This document shows, one piece after another, positions 34,916 through 43,402 of a stretch of 55,470 nucleotides of DNA. The position numbers and the translations under genes were made by a program. The DNA comes from Verrucomicrobiota bacterium (lineage in GTDB: Bacteria; Verrucomicrobiota; Verrucomicrobiia; Limisphaerales; J093): the NCBI GenBank assembly GCA_029556615.1, contig JAKQDD010000237.1:1-55470 (forward strand), written 5' to 3'. The notes beneath the pieces were generated by a model. That model ran no database searches. It saw nothing but the letters and a program-made list of their open reading frames with translations, and had not been told where the DNA came from. Within the stretch, counting starts at the first letter, position 1, and each line of letters opens with the position of its first letter.

Positions 34916-36814
34916 ATGTCGAAACCGAAAGCTAAGAAGTCTGCCGCCGCCAGCCCCCAACATCGTCCGGTTCAGAAGCCGGTCAAGCCCTCGATCAAGA
35001 GCAAGGCGGCGGGGCCACGGTCCAAGCTGCACCCCAAGAAACGTCATGGGGCGGCCGGTTCCGCTGCGGTGCGGACGCCGTCCGGCGGGGGGAAGGCGGC
35101 ATTGCCGCCCTCTCCGGGGGTGGTTTCCGCGGTGGGCGTGGCGCCGATCGAGGTGCGGACGGCGTCGGGCTTTGACATATCCGAGAAGATCAAGGAACTG
35201 GTCCGGCTGGCCCAGGAGCAGAGCTACCTGACGTACAACGACATCAACGATGCGTTGCCGGACGGGGTGGTGACGGCGGAGGACCTGGACGAGATCTACA
35301 CGCGACTTCGGAATCTCGAGATTGAGATTGTGGACCAGTCGGAGGTCGACCGGGTCAAGCAGCCGGAACCCGACGAGGAGGATGAGAAGGCGCGGCTCGA
35401 CATTTTGGACGATCCCGTCCGGATGTATCTGAAGCAGATGGGCCAGGTGCCGCTCCTCACCCGGGAGCAGGAGGTGGAGATCTCGAAGCGCATCGAGGAT
35501 GCGGAGAACGAAGTCAAGCGGATCATTTACAGCTTCGGATTTGCGGGCAAGGAACACATTGCCCTGGCGGAGAAGCTGATTTCCGAGCCGCCGAAGGAGC
35601 GTTTTGACCGGGTGATTCTGGACAAGAAGATCGAGGGGCGGGAGAACCACTTGCGGGCGCTGCGCAAGCTGGTGAAGGACGTGCGGACGGTGGATCAGCA
35701 GGTGGACGAGGCGTATGCCGCGTGGCATGGCGACACGTCCAAGACGCGGAAGGAGAGACTGCAGGGTGAGTTCCGCAAGCGCGACGCCCGGCTGCAGAAC
35801 ACGTTTCCGAAGTTCTTCTACAAGCAGAAGGTGATCGAGGAGATGGCGCTGGTGGCGGACAACATCCACGACAAGATCCAGATGAGCCTCCGGCTGATTC
35901 AGGACCTCGAGCAGCAGCGGAAGAACCCGCAGGCGCAGCAGATCATCGAATCGGAGCGCCGGAAGATCAAGGCGCTGGAGGATTTTGTCCGGATGTCGCA
36001 TCAGGCGTACGTGCAGGCCTATCGGCAGCTTCAACACTTCACGTACAAGGCCCATCAGGCCAAGACCGAGATGGTCGAGGCGAACCTGCGGCTGGTCATT
36101 TCGATCGCGAAGAAGTACACGAACCGGGGCCTTTCGTTCCTCGATCTGATCCAGGAGGGGAACATGGGGCTGATGAAGGCGGTGGAGAAGTTCGAGTACC
36201 GCCGGGGCTACAAGTTCTCGACGTATGCCACCTGGTGGATCCGGCAGGCCATCACGCGTTCGATTGCCGATCAGGCCCGGACGATCCGCATCCCGGTCCA
36301 CATGATCGAGACGATCAACAAACTGATGCGGGTCCAGAAGCAGCTCGTGCAGGATTTCGGCCGCGAAGCCACGCCCGAAGAGATTGCGGACGAGATGCAG
36401 ATCCCGGTCGAGCGCGTCCGCGCGGTGCTGAAGATGGCGCAGCAACCGATCTCCCTCCAGTCGCCGGTGGGCGACAGCGATGACACGAATTTCGGGGATT
36501 TCATCGAGGACAAGTCGGCGGAGAACCCGTCCGACATGACGAGCTACAGCCTGCTGAAGGACAAGCTGGGGCAGGTGCTTGAGACGCTCACCGAGCGGGA
36601 GCGGAAGGTGCTGGAACTTCGGTTCGGGCTTGGAGACGGCTACTCGAGGACGCTCGAGGAGGTTGGCAAGCAGTTCAAGGTCACGCGGGAGAGGATCCGC
36701 CAGATCGAGGCCAAGGCTCTCCGCAAGATGCGGCATCCCACGCGCATCCGACAACTTCAGGGCTTCCTCGAAAGCGAGGAGGTCGAGGCGGCGGCGGCGG
36801 CGGCCGCGACGTAG
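34916..36814 (+). CDS. rpoD: RNA polymerase primary sigma factor (sigma-70)
   Basis: A 632-residue housekeeping sigma factor. ATG at 34916 (MSKPKAKK) is preferred; the frame is open upstream to 34886 with no better site. An Ala/Lys/Pro-rich N-terminal tail is followed by region 1.1 (KIKELVRLAQEQSYLTYNDI), region 1.2 (DPVRMYLKQMGQVPLLTREQE), region 2 from about residue 385 (VEANLRLVISIAKKY, FLDLIQEGNMGLMKAVEKF, TYATWWIRQAITRSI), region 3 (TPEEIADEMQIPVERV) and the region 4 helix-turn-helix (TLEEVGKQFKVTRERIRQIE) at about 579-600. All conserved promoter-contacting segments are present, so this is the primary factor, not an alternative sigma. Confidence 0.96.
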   Translation: MSKPKAKKSAAASPQHRPVQKPVKPSIKSKAAGPRSKLHPKKRHGAAGSAAVRTPSGGGKAALPPSPGVVSAVGVAPIEVRTASGFDISEKIKELVRLAQEQSYLTYNDINDALPDGVVTAEDLDEIYTRLRNLEIEIVDQSEVDRVKQPEPDEEDEKARLDILDDPVRMYLKQMGQVPLLTREQEVEISKRIEDAENEVKRIIYSFGFAGKEHIALAEKLISEPPKERFDRVILDKKIEGRENHLRALRKLVKDVRTVDQQVDEAYAAWHGDTSKTRKERLQGEFRKRDARLQNTFPKFFYKQKVIEEMALVADNIHDKIQMSLRLIQDLEQQRKNPQAQQIIESERRKIKALEDFVRMSHQAYVQAYRQLQHFTYKAHQAKTEMVEANLRLVISIAKKYTNRGLSFLDLIQEGNMGLMKAVEKFEYRRGYKFSTYATWWIRQAITRSIADQARTIRIPVHMIETINKLMRVQKQLVQDFGREATPEEIADEMQIPVERVRAVLKMAQQPISLQSPVGDSDDTNFGDFIEDKSAENPSDMTSYSLLKDKLGQVLETLTERERKVLELRFGLGDGYSRTLEEVGKQFKVTRERIRQIEAKALRKMRHPTRIRQLQGFLESEEVEAAAAAAAT

Positions 36815-36871
36815 CCGTCCACGGTTTCCGCAGGAAAGCGCCGATCTCGAGGGGCCTCCCGGGTGCGGGTG

Positions 36872-37058
36872 CGCCTCGCTAGAGTCCTCGACTTGTCGAA
36901 CATGGGGTCAACAGGTCAAGTTTGGTCCCTGCCGCTCCGACCCCACCCCCTGCCTTCGAGGACTCTACATTAGCGAGGCGCGGAAGAGAGGGTCCGGAAA
37001 GGCAGGAAGGCTTCATGGGATCGCGGACTTCGTTAGGTCTGAGGCGGCGCCTCGCTAG
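36872..37058 (+). repeat. CTAG-bounded interspersed element, copy F
   Basis: A full-length copy and the best match to copy C. The left arm CGCCTCGCTAGAGTCCTCGA is followed by CATGGGGTCAACAGGTCAAG, GGTCCCTGCCGCTCC, the inner arms CTTCGAGGACTCT and ATTAGCGAGGCGCGGAAG, GGCAGGAAGGCTTCATGG, and the right arm CGCCTCGCTAG at 37048-37058. It lies between the converging rpoD and the transposase-like gene and supplies the latter's stop. Confidence 0.9.
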
Positions 37059-37573
37059 ACGTCGGCCGCGACGGCGTCCTCGAGCGCCGCGCGCTCGACG
37101 CGGTCTTCTGCCCAACGCTGACAGTCAGCCGGTGAGGGCGTTGCTGTCGGCGCCCCGTGCTCGCTGGCTGCGGTCTCGGCGATCTGGGCGAGGACGGCGA
37201 TGAGAGTTGGCCGATGGCGCCTGCGGAAGCGGCGCACGGCGGTGGCGGAGGGCGGATGAGGGACGCAGAGATAGCCGAGGGCGGCTTCCCGGCGGACGCT
37301 GGCGAGCATGTCTTCGGTTCCGGAGCGGCCCGTCGCGTAGTAGTAGGCCAGGAGACTGCACAACGTCCCATGCGTGAAGATGCCTTCGGTGTCCGGCCAT
37401 GGGAGGGCGGGGAGTCGGGGGGTGCCCACCTCGGCGACCGCGGCGATCACGCAGCGCAAGACCTCGGTCTCGGGCAGCCATTGCCGGAGATCCTCGGGGG
37501 GCATGAGCACGGGCGCCACGGTTCGCGCCAGGAGTCGCTTGGTCGGTTGCGAGTGGACTTTTCCCGTTTTCAT
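37055..37573 (-). CDS. Stand-alone protein resembling a transposase N-terminal domain
   Basis: A 172-residue protein. The central part (HGTLCSLLAYYYATGRSGTE, LGYLCVPHPPSATAVRRFRR) resembles the DUF772-like N-terminal DNA-binding domain of IS5/IS1182-type transposases. No DDE catalytic domain follows and no terminal inverted repeats flank it. The C-terminal part is acidic (EDRVERAALEDAVAADV), and its TAG stop is in element copy F. Codon use matches neighbouring genes, so it looks retained, not decayed. It may be a domesticated DNA-binding protein. No Shine-Dalgarno is clear at the ATG. Confidence 0.7.
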   Translation of the reverse strand: MKTGKVHSQPTKRLLARTVAPVLMPPEDLRQWLPETEVLRCVIAAVAEVGTPRLPALPWPDTEGIFTHGTLCSLLAYYYATGRSGTEDMLASVRREAALGYLCVPHPPSATAVRRFRRRHRPTLIAVLAQIAETAASEHGAPTATPSPADCQRWAEDRVERAALEDAVAADV

Positions 37574-37683
37574 GCCATGGACGATCGTCGGGCGATGTTA
37601 CGGGCGGGTGACGGCCTCGTAACTCTTGGGTGAAAGCGGGATGGGGCGGGGGTGGGCCGGTTCAGTGTCCGGGGGTACAGCCT

Positions 37684-37706
37684 CATGCTGTAGCCGCCCG
37701 CGGTGG
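37684..37706 (+). repeat. 23-bp dispersed repeat (CATGCTG...CCGCGGTGG), copy 1
   Basis: CATGCTG, then TAGCCGCCCG and CGGTGG. A copy with one mismatch is at 42167-42189. Here it overlaps a small hairpin (TACAGC/GCTGTA, 37676-37692). The surrounding 37574-37797 holds no gene: it has this repeat, the GAGATTT repeat and the gcvT promoter. Confidence 0.7.
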
Positions 37707-37726
37707 GGGCGGTGGCACGGGGGGGG

Positions 37727-37749
37727 GAGATTTGAGATTTGAGATTGGG
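37727..37749 (+). repeat. 23-bp dispersed repeat, GAGATTT tandem type, copy 2
   Basis: Identical over 23 bp to 27415-27437. It lies 48 bp before the gcvT ATG and just before its -35. The preceding run of seven or more G may be part of a wider element. Confidence 0.85.
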
Positions 37750-37755
37750 GACTGC

Positions 37756-37785
37756 TTGACGGGCTGGGGTGCGGATCGATAGCGT
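37756..37785 (+). promoter_or_regulatory. Candidate gcvT promoter
   Basis: TTGACG at 37756-37761 and TAGCGT at 37780-37785 with 18 bp between. It matches the layout at 15028 and 39379. The ATG at 37798 would leave a leader of about 5 nt. No glycine riboswitch is visible between promoter and gene. Confidence 0.45.
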
Positions 37786-37797
37786 AAAGAACGGCCT

Positions 37798-38946
37798 ATG
37801 CTCAAGCGGACCCCTTTGTACGCTGCCCACCAACGGTTGGGCGCACGGTTGATCGAGTTCGGCGGCTGGGAGATGCCGGTCCAGTACGCGGGCATCGTCG
37901 AGGAACATCGGGCGGTGCGGGAGGCGGCGGGTTTGTTTGATATCGCGCACATGGGGGAGATCGCGGTCTCCGGCCCTGGGGCGGAGGCGTTTTTGAATCA
38001 CACCCTCACGAACGACGTGCGTCGGTTGGGGGTGGGCAGTGGGCAGTACACGCTGCTGTGCAACGCGGCGGGGGGGGTGGTGGACGATCTCTATGCGTAT
38101 CGGGTGAAGGCGGACGAGTTTCTGCTGATTGTGAATGCGTCGCGGATCGAGGCCGACTGGGACTGGCTGCAGACGCAGGTGGAAGGGTGTCCGACGCCGG
38201 ACGGCTTCCGGATTCACAACGCGTCGCAGGAACTTGGCGCCCTGGCGATCCAGGGGCCGCGCGTGGCCGAGTTCATGGATCGGACGATTGCCGGCGGTTC
38301 GATTGGTGGGGTGGTGGTGCCGTCGGTGACCGGGCTGAAGAAGAACGAGGTGGCGGTGTTTGTGTTTCGGGGGATCTCGGTTTGGGTGGCGCGGACGGGC
38401 TACACGGGGGAGGACGGCTTCGAGGTGGTGGCGCCGGCGGAGGCGCTGCCGGCGCTATGGGAGGCCATTCTCGAGGTGGGATCGGGCTGTGGGCTGCGTC
38501 CGGCCGGTCTGGGAGCCCGGGACACGCTGCGGACGGAGATGGGGTATCCGTTATACGGGCACGAGCTGAACGAGACGACGACGCCGGTCGAGGCGGGGCT
38601 GAGCGTGTTTGTGGGGTGGGAGAAGGAGAGGTTCGTTGGCCGTGAGATCCTGGTGCGTCAGCGGGCGGAGGGGGTGCGCCGACGGTGTGTAGCGTTTCGG
38701 ATGACGGACCGTTCGGCGCCGCCGCGGCCGCACTATCCGATTTGTGCGGGGCCCGAAGGGGCGCCGATTGGGGAAGTGTCCAGCGGCACCCAGAGTCCTT
38801 CATTGGGGGTGGGGATTGGGATGGGGTATGTGCCGGTGGAGTACAGCCGTGTGGACACGCCATTGATGATCGAGATCCGGGGGCGGCGGGCGCCGGCGGT
38901 GGTGGTGCGGAAGCCGTTGTACCGTCGTGCGTCAAAAGCGGGTTGA
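37798..38946 (+). CDS. gcvT: Glycine cleavage system T protein (aminomethyltransferase)
   Basis: A 382-residue aminomethyltransferase that moves the methylene of aminomethyl-lipoyl GcvH to tetrahydrofolate, releasing ammonia. It starts with MLKRTPLYAAHQRLGARLIE, then GGWEMPVQY, and AGLFDIAHMGEI, which are family signatures. GGVVDDLYAYR holds the conserved acidic pair near the folate site, and GARDTLRTEMGYPLYGHEL is the family's C-terminal motif. gcvH follows 31 bp later and no gcvP is in the window. The length is usual for the family. Confidence 0.95.
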   Translation: MLKRTPLYAAHQRLGARLIEFGGWEMPVQYAGIVEEHRAVREAAGLFDIAHMGEIAVSGPGAEAFLNHTLTNDVRRLGVGSGQYTLLCNAAGGVVDDLYAYRVKADEFLLIVNASRIEADWDWLQTQVEGCPTPDGFRIHNASQELGALAIQGPRVAEFMDRTIAGGSIGGVVVPSVTGLKKNEVAVFVFRGISVWVARTGYTGEDGFEVVAPAEALPALWEAILEVGSGCGLRPAGLGARDTLRTEMGYPLYGHELNETTTPVEAGLSVFVGWEKERFVGREILVRQRAEGVRRRCVAFRMTDRSAPPRPHYPICAGPEGAPIGEVSSGTQSPSLGVGIGMGYVPVEYSRVDTPLMIEIRGRRAPAVVVRKPLYRRASKAG

Positions 38947-38977
38947 CCGGCGGCGGGAATCCTGACGTTCTTATCCT

Positions 38978-39361
38978 ATGAGCGACATACCGAAGGACTT
39001 GAAGTACACGCGGTCGCACGAATGGGTCCGTGTGGAGGGGGACCGGTGCGTAGTGGGGATCACGGATCACGCGCAGCGCGAGTTGACCGATTTGGTGTAT
39101 GTGGAATTGCCGGAACCGGGGCGCCAAGTGACTGCGGGGGAGGCGTGTGCGGTGGTGGAATCGGTGAAGACGGCCAGCGACATCCTGGCTCCGCTGGGTG
39201 GGAAGGTTGTGGCGGTCAACGAAGACGTCAAGAACGACCCGGCCCTCGTGAATCGGGATCCGTACGGCGTGGGGTGGCTCTTGGAGATCCGGCCTGGCGA
39301 CGCGGCGGCGTTGGAGGGTTTACTCGACGCGTCGGCGTACGCGGCGGCGATCGGGGCTTGA
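38978..39361 (+). CDS. gcvH: Glycine cleavage system H protein (lipoyl carrier)
   Basis: A 127-residue H protein. The lipoyl attachment motif ACAVVESVKTASD places the lysine at K64. It has YTRSHEWVRVEGD at the start and NRDPYGVGWLLEI near the end, both canonical. It shuttles the aminomethyl group between GcvP, GcvT and the dehydrogenase. Its location just after gcvT suggests a gcvTH operon. Confidence 0.95.
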   Translation: MSDIPKDLKYTRSHEWVRVEGDRCVVGITDHAQRELTDLVYVELPEPGRQVTAGEACAVVESVKTASDILAPLGGKVVAVNEDVKNDPALVNRDPYGVGWLLEIRPGDAAALEGLLDASAYAAAIGA

Positions 39362-39378
39362 GATTCGAGTTTTTGCGT

Positions 39379-39408
39379 TTGACCCGCCTTCGTCCGGGCG
39401 GGTAGGTT
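39379..39408 (+). promoter_or_regulatory. Candidate promoter of the SurA/PpiD-like gene
   Basis: TTGACC (39379-39384) and TAGGTT (39403-39408) are 18 bp apart, the same pattern as before gcvT and the GDPD gene. The leader to the ATG at 39426 would be about 10 nt. The spacer carries CCGCC/GGCGG arms that could form a hairpin. Confidence 0.45.
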
Positions 39409-39425
39409 CCGACCCTTGTTTCGCT

Positions 39426-41096
39426 ATGTTTGCCACGATTCGGAAGCATCAGACCTGGCTGTGGGCGTTCATCATCGCCGCGGTGATCGTCAGTTTTGTC
39501 ATTTATTTCACGCCCAACGCCGACCGGCAGGGTGGCGGGGGCCGGGCGAGCCAGTACGGGACCATGGACGGCCGAACGATCAGCCGGAATGAGTATCTTG
39601 AAGCGTACGTGGAGGCGCGGCTGGCGTTCCTTCTCCGGTACGGCGTCTGGCCGGACTCGAGCGAGGCGCGGCGGTCGGGGGCGAACATGGAGCGGGAGAC
39701 CCGGACGCGGCTCGTGGTGCTGGACCGGTTACGTCAGCTGAACGTGAAACCGGGCGAGGCGGCGGTGGCCCAGTGGATTGTCGACAACTTCGGCGGCAAG
39801 GATCCGGAGTCGGCGAAGCCGAAGTACGAGCAATTCCTGGTGACCTTGCGCAAGCAGCACGGGGTGAACAGCGACGCAGTGCATCGGTTCATCGAGCATG
39901 AGATCGGAGCGAGCCACTTAGCGGACGTGGCGGGGATTCCGGGTCTTCTGGTGACCCCGCGGTCGGCGGCGGCGCTTTACCGGCAGCAGAACGAGAAGAT
40001 CGAGGCGGAAGCCGTCGTGTTCAGCGTCTCGAACCACTTGGCGCAGGTGACCCTGGATGCCGCCGCACTTTCCCAGCACTACTCGAATCGCCTCAGCCAG
40101 TATCGCACGCCGGAGCGGGTCCGGCTGGATTACGTGCGATTCCCGATGAGCAACCACCTGGCGCAAGCCGAGCAGAGCATGGCGCAGCGGACGAATCTGG
40201 CGGCCGAGATCGAGCGGATCTATCTGAACAGCAGCCCGGGCAGCTACCGGGACACCAACGGCCAGGCGCTGCCTCCGGATGCGATCCGGGCGAAGATCCG
40301 GGAGCAGTATCGGGACCGGGAAGCCCTGGTTCAGGCGCATCGGGAGGCGGCGAGGTTTGCGACGAACTTCGAGACGATGGCCTCGCTGACGCCGGACACC
40401 CTCGCCCAAGTGGCCAAGGAGAAGTCTCTGGCGGTGGCGACGACCGAGCCGTTCAGCGAATCCGATGGACCGGCCGGGCTGAAGGTCCGCGACACGTTCA
40501 CGAGCATGGCCTTCAAGCTGACGCCGGAAAACCCGGTCGCCCTCTCGCCGATTCGCGGCGAGGACGCGGTCTACGTGATTTCGCTGCGGCAGCGGATCCC
40601 GAGCGAGGTGCCGGCTCTGGATTCGATCCGACCGCGTGTGGAGAACGAGTATCGCCACGAGACGGCGCTACGGTTGGCGCGGGAGGCAGGGACGAATTTC
40701 GCCGCGCGGGCGACAGCGGCTCTTGCCGAGGGCAAGGCGTTTGCCGCGGTATGCGCGGAGAGCGGGATAACGCCGATCGTGTTGCCGGCCTTCAGTGTCG
40801 GCAGCCGGTCCGTGCCCGATTGGGATCGCCGGGTCGAGCTGGCGGTGGTGCGTTCGGCGGCGGGTCGGCTTGCTGCGGGCAAGGTGAGTGCGCTCGTGCC
40901 ATCGCGGGAGGGCGGCGTCGTGGTGCACGTGAAGACGCGCACGCCGGTGAGCGAGGAGACTTTGAAGCAGGAGCTGCCGAAGTTCCTGGCCAGTCTCCGG
41001 GGCTCCGCCGAGTATGAGGCTTTCAACGATTGGTTCCGCCGGCAGGTGGAGGCCAGTCGGATTTCGACCCCGTTTGACCGCGAGGAATCGCGCTGA
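39426..41096 (+). CDS. SurA/PpiD-like periplasmic peptidyl-prolyl isomerase or chaperone
   Basis: A 556-residue protein. One N-terminal membrane anchor (about residues 11-30, WLWAFIIAAVIVSFVIYF) is followed by a helical SurA_N-type region (DGRTISRNEYLEAYVEARL, residues about 47-65; LVVLDRLRQLNVKP) and a long helical chaperone part. A parvulin-like segment is at about 300-420, with MASLTPDTLAQVAKE and EDAVYVISLRQRIP. The architecture is PpiD-like: anchored chaperone for outer-membrane and secreted proteins. It suits a neighbour set with giant exported proteins. Catalytic residues of parvulin are not clear, so it may be a chaperone only. Confidence 0.82.
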   Translation: MFATIRKHQTWLWAFIIAAVIVSFVIYFTPNADRQGGGGRASQYGTMDGRTISRNEYLEAYVEARLAFLLRYGVWPDSSEARRSGANMERETRTRLVVLDRLRQLNVKPGEAAVAQWIVDNFGGKDPESAKPKYEQFLVTLRKQHGVNSDAVHRFIEHEIGASHLADVAGIPGLLVTPRSAAALYRQQNEKIEAEAVVFSVSNHLAQVTLDAAALSQHYSNRLSQYRTPERVRLDYVRFPMSNHLAQAEQSMAQRTNLAAEIERIYLNSSPGSYRDTNGQALPPDAIRAKIREQYRDREALVQAHREAARFATNFETMASLTPDTLAQVAKEKSLAVATTEPFSESDGPAGLKVRDTFTSMAFKLTPENPVALSPIRGEDAVYVISLRQRIPSEVPALDSIRPRVENEYRHETALRLAREAGTNFAARATAALAEGKAFAAVCAESGITPIVLPAFSVGSRSVPDWDRRVELAVVRSAAGRLAAGKVSALVPSREGGVVVHVKTRTPVSEETLKQELPKFLASLRGSAEYEAFNDWFRRQVEASRISTPFDREESR

Positions 41097-41104
41097 CCTT
41101 TCCC

Positions 41105-41292
41105 CTGGCGAGGCGCACCTCAGACCTGACGAAGTCCGCGATCCCGTGAAGCCCTCCTGCCTTTTCCGACGCTCTGTTCCGCGCCTCGCCAATGTCGAGT
41201 CCTCGACGGAAGGAGGGAAGACCTGGAACCGAAGGGATCAGAACTTGCCCTCTTGACCGCATATTCCACAAGTCGAGGACTCTAGCGAGGCG
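41105..41292 (-). repeat. CTAG-bounded interspersed element, copy G
   Basis: A full-length copy in reverse orientation. It starts CTGGCGAGGCGC (one substitution in the CTAG), continues with CCTCAGACC, AGTCCGCGATCCC, the inner arm GCGCCTCGCC and GAGTCCTCGACGGA, and ends ACAAGTCGAGGACTCTAGCG through 41292. It fills the whole gap between the SurA-like gene and the pseudouridine synthase, so the latter's expression signals are inside or at the edge of the element. Confidence 0.9.
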
Positions 41293-41299
41293 TTGTGCC

Positions 41300-42130
41300 A
41301 TGGTGTATCCGCCCATCCGCCTTGCCTGGCGTCCAACCCGGGAGTCATGGGAGTTGCCCGTCCTGTTCGAGGATGCGGAGGTTCTGGTTTTGGACAAGCC
41401 GGCGTCATTGCTGACGGTGCCGGACAAGGAGGACCCGGAGAGACCTGACCTGATGGGGCTGTTGCACGAGGCGGTGCGAGCGGGTGCCAGTTGGGCGAGG
41501 GCGCGCGGCCTCGAGTTTGTGGCGAATGTGCACCGGCTCGATGGCGACACCACGGGGGCGCTGCTCTTGGCGAAGAGCAAGTCAGCGCTGGCAGCGCTGA
41601 CGGATCAACTCGGCGCCGAGAAGCCCTCCCGCGAGTATGCGGCACTTGTCCAGGGTGTCCCGGCGGAGCCGGCGTTCTCGGTCGAGGCGCCAATTGCGCC
41701 GCACCCGGTTCGGCCGGGCGTGATGCGCGTGGACGGGCGTCGGGGCAAGAAGGCGAAGACGGGCTTTGAAGTGCTCGAGCGGTTTGCGGGGTACGCGCTT
41801 CTCCGGTGCCGGCCCTTGACAGATCGGAAGCACCAGATCCGGGTGCACCTGCGGCAGGCGGGTTTTCCTCTGGCGGGCGACCCGTGCTATGGGGGGAGGC
41901 CGCTGCTTCTCTCCCGGCTCAAACCGGGGTATCGATTCAAGCGGGACACCGACGAGCGCCCTCTGCTGGGGCGGGTGGCGTTGCACGGGTCGGCGCTGTC
42001 GTTCAGGCATCCGGGGACGGGTGAACAGGTCCGGATCGAGGCTCCCTGGCCCAAGGATTTTCGGGTGGCGCTGAAGTATCTGCAGCGATATGCGTCAGTG
42101 GGCGGTGTCGCACCCTGCGCGGCGGAGTGA
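41300..42130 (+). CDS. RluA-family rRNA/tRNA pseudouridine synthase
   Basis: A 276-residue pseudouridine synthase of the RluA family. Residues 78-81 are HRLD, with D81 the catalytic aspartate (NVHRLDGDTTGALLLAK). LVLDKPASLLTVP near residue 29 and RKHQIRVHLRQAGFPLAGDP near 175 are the family's KPAG- and RTHQIR-type motifs. ATG at 41300 is taken since upstream sequence is element copy G. No S4 domain is present. Target uridine is not identifiable. Confidence 0.92.
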   Translation: MVYPPIRLAWRPTRESWELPVLFEDAEVLVLDKPASLLTVPDKEDPERPDLMGLLHEAVRAGASWARARGLEFVANVHRLDGDTTGALLLAKSKSALAALTDQLGAEKPSREYAALVQGVPAEPAFSVEAPIAPHPVRPGVMRVDGRRGKKAKTGFEVLERFAGYALLRCRPLTDRKHQIRVHLRQAGFPLAGDPCYGGRPLLLSRLKPGYRFKRDTDERPLLGRVALHGSALSFRHPGTGEQVRIEAPWPKDFRVALKYLQRYASVGGVAPCAAE

Positions 42131-42166
42131 CGGGCTGTGGGGGGCAGCAGGTTGAGCCTGAGACGG

Positions 42167-42189
42167 CATGCTGAAGCCGCCCGCGGTGG
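42167..42189 (-). repeat. 23-bp dispersed repeat (CATGCTG...CCGCGGTGG), copy 2
   Basis: CATGCTGAAGCCGCCCG and CGGTGG, 22 of 23 bases equal to 37684-37706. It ends one base before the stop codon of the aldose epimerase gene, at the convergent junction with the pseudouridine synthase gene. It may have a terminator-like role. Confidence 0.7.
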
Positions 42190-42190
42190 T

Positions 42191-43402
42191 TTACACCCTG
42201 AATTTGAAGACCGTGGTGCTCCTGAAGGTCTGGCCCGGGCGAAGGATGACGGAGGGGAAGTGGGGATGATTGACCGAGTCGGGGTAATGCTGGGTTTCGA
42301 GGCAGAGCCCGCCGTGGGGGCCGAACTCGGCACCGTCGGTGCCGGTCCAGTTCCGGAGATGGTTCCCTGTGTACAACTGTACGCCCGGTTCGGTGGTGGA
42401 GACCTCCATGATGCGGCCGCTGTGCGGTTCGCTGAGTCGGGCGCAGAGACGGAGGGCACCGGTTTCATTGCCGAGAACGTAGTTGTGATCGTAGCCGCCG
42501 GGCCTGGGTTTGAGTTGGCTGATGCGGTCGCCGACGACGCGGGGTTGGGTAAAATCGAGGGGGGTGCCGCGGACGGGGGCGATTTCGCCGGTGGGGATGA
42601 GTTGATCATCGGCGGGGGTGTAGTGCTCGGCCGGGAGCCACAGGAGATGGCCGAGGGCGTCGCCGCTGCCGGCGAGGTTGAAGTAGGCGTGGTTGGTCAG
42701 GTTGACGGGGGTGGGGCGATCCGTTGAGGCGGTGTAATTGAGGCGCAGTTCGTCGGCGGGAGTCAGCGTGTAGGTGACGGCGACCTTGAGGTTGCCGGGG
42801 TAGCCTTCTTCGCCGTCGGGGCTGAGGTAGCTGAACCGGACCGCGGCGTTCCCGGCCTGGGACGGGAGGCTCTCGGTGTTCCAGGCCATCTGGGCGAAGT
42901 TACGTCGTCCTCCGTGGATGTGGTTGGGCCCATTGTTGGCCGCGAGGATGTACTCCTTGCCATCGAGCGTGAAGCGGGCCTTGGCGATTCGGTTGGCGAC
43001 CCGGCCGATGACGGCGGCGGGGGCGGGATGTCCCGACAAGTAGGCGGCGAGGGTATCGGATCCGAGCACCACGTTGGCGGAGTGTCCCTGGCGATCCGGC
43101 ACGCGGATCTCGGAGAGGATGGCGCCGTAGGACATGACCTTGACGAGCAGTCCGTTCGCATTGCGGAGCGTGAAGGACTTGACGACGGTGCCGTCGGGCA
43201 GGGTGCCGAGATCGGTGGGTTGAGGGGCATTCATGGTTTCGGGTGATTGGAGGGACTGCGCTGCCTGCGGAATGCCGCGCTGCGCGGTTGTCTCAGCGGC
43301 GCGCGTTGGGCCTTTGACGAACGTCAGCACGGCGCCGGCGCCGAGCGAGGCCGACAGGAACCGGCGTCGGCTGAATCCTGGTTTGAGGAAGCGGTTGCTC
43401 AT
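42191..43402 (-). CDS. Exported aldose 1-epimerase (mutarotase)
   Basis: A 403-residue protein of the aldose 1-epimerase (GalM) family. Residues 10-20 (SRRRFLSASLG) and the hydrophobic stretch after them are a Tat-type signal, so it acts outside the cytoplasm. GRVANRIAKARF and NHIHGGRRNF hold the first catalytic-site residues; NLTNHAYFNLAG carries the acid His; and GGLCLETQHYPDS has the base Glu. It interconverts alpha and beta anomers. ATG at 43402 overlaps the giant gene's TGA (ATGA), with AGGAGGT (43407-43413) inside the giant gene's last codons. The two are translationally coupled. Confidence 0.94.
   Translation of the reverse strand: MSNRFLKPGFSRRRFLSASLGAGAVLTFVKGPTRAAETTAQRGIPQAAQSLQSPETMNAPQPTDLGTLPDGTVVKSFTLRNANGLLVKVMSYGAILSEIRVPDRQGHSANVVLGSDTLAAYLSGHPAPAAVIGRVANRIAKARFTLDGKEYILAANNGPNHIHGGRRNFAQMAWNTESLPSQAGNAAVRFSYLSPDGEEGYPGNLKVAVTYTLTPADELRLNYTASTDRPTPVNLTNHAYFNLAGSGDALGHLLWLPAEHYTPADDQLIPTGEIAPVRGTPLDFTQPRVVGDRISQLKPRPGGYDHNYVLGNETGALRLCARLSEPHSGRIMEVSTTEPGVQLYTGNHLRNWTGTDGAEFGPHGGLCLETQHYPDSVNHPHFPSVILRPGQTFRSTTVFKFRV

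Noticed and set aside
34796..36754. Minus-strand open frame of 652 codons
   Set aside because: Antisense shadow of rpoD.
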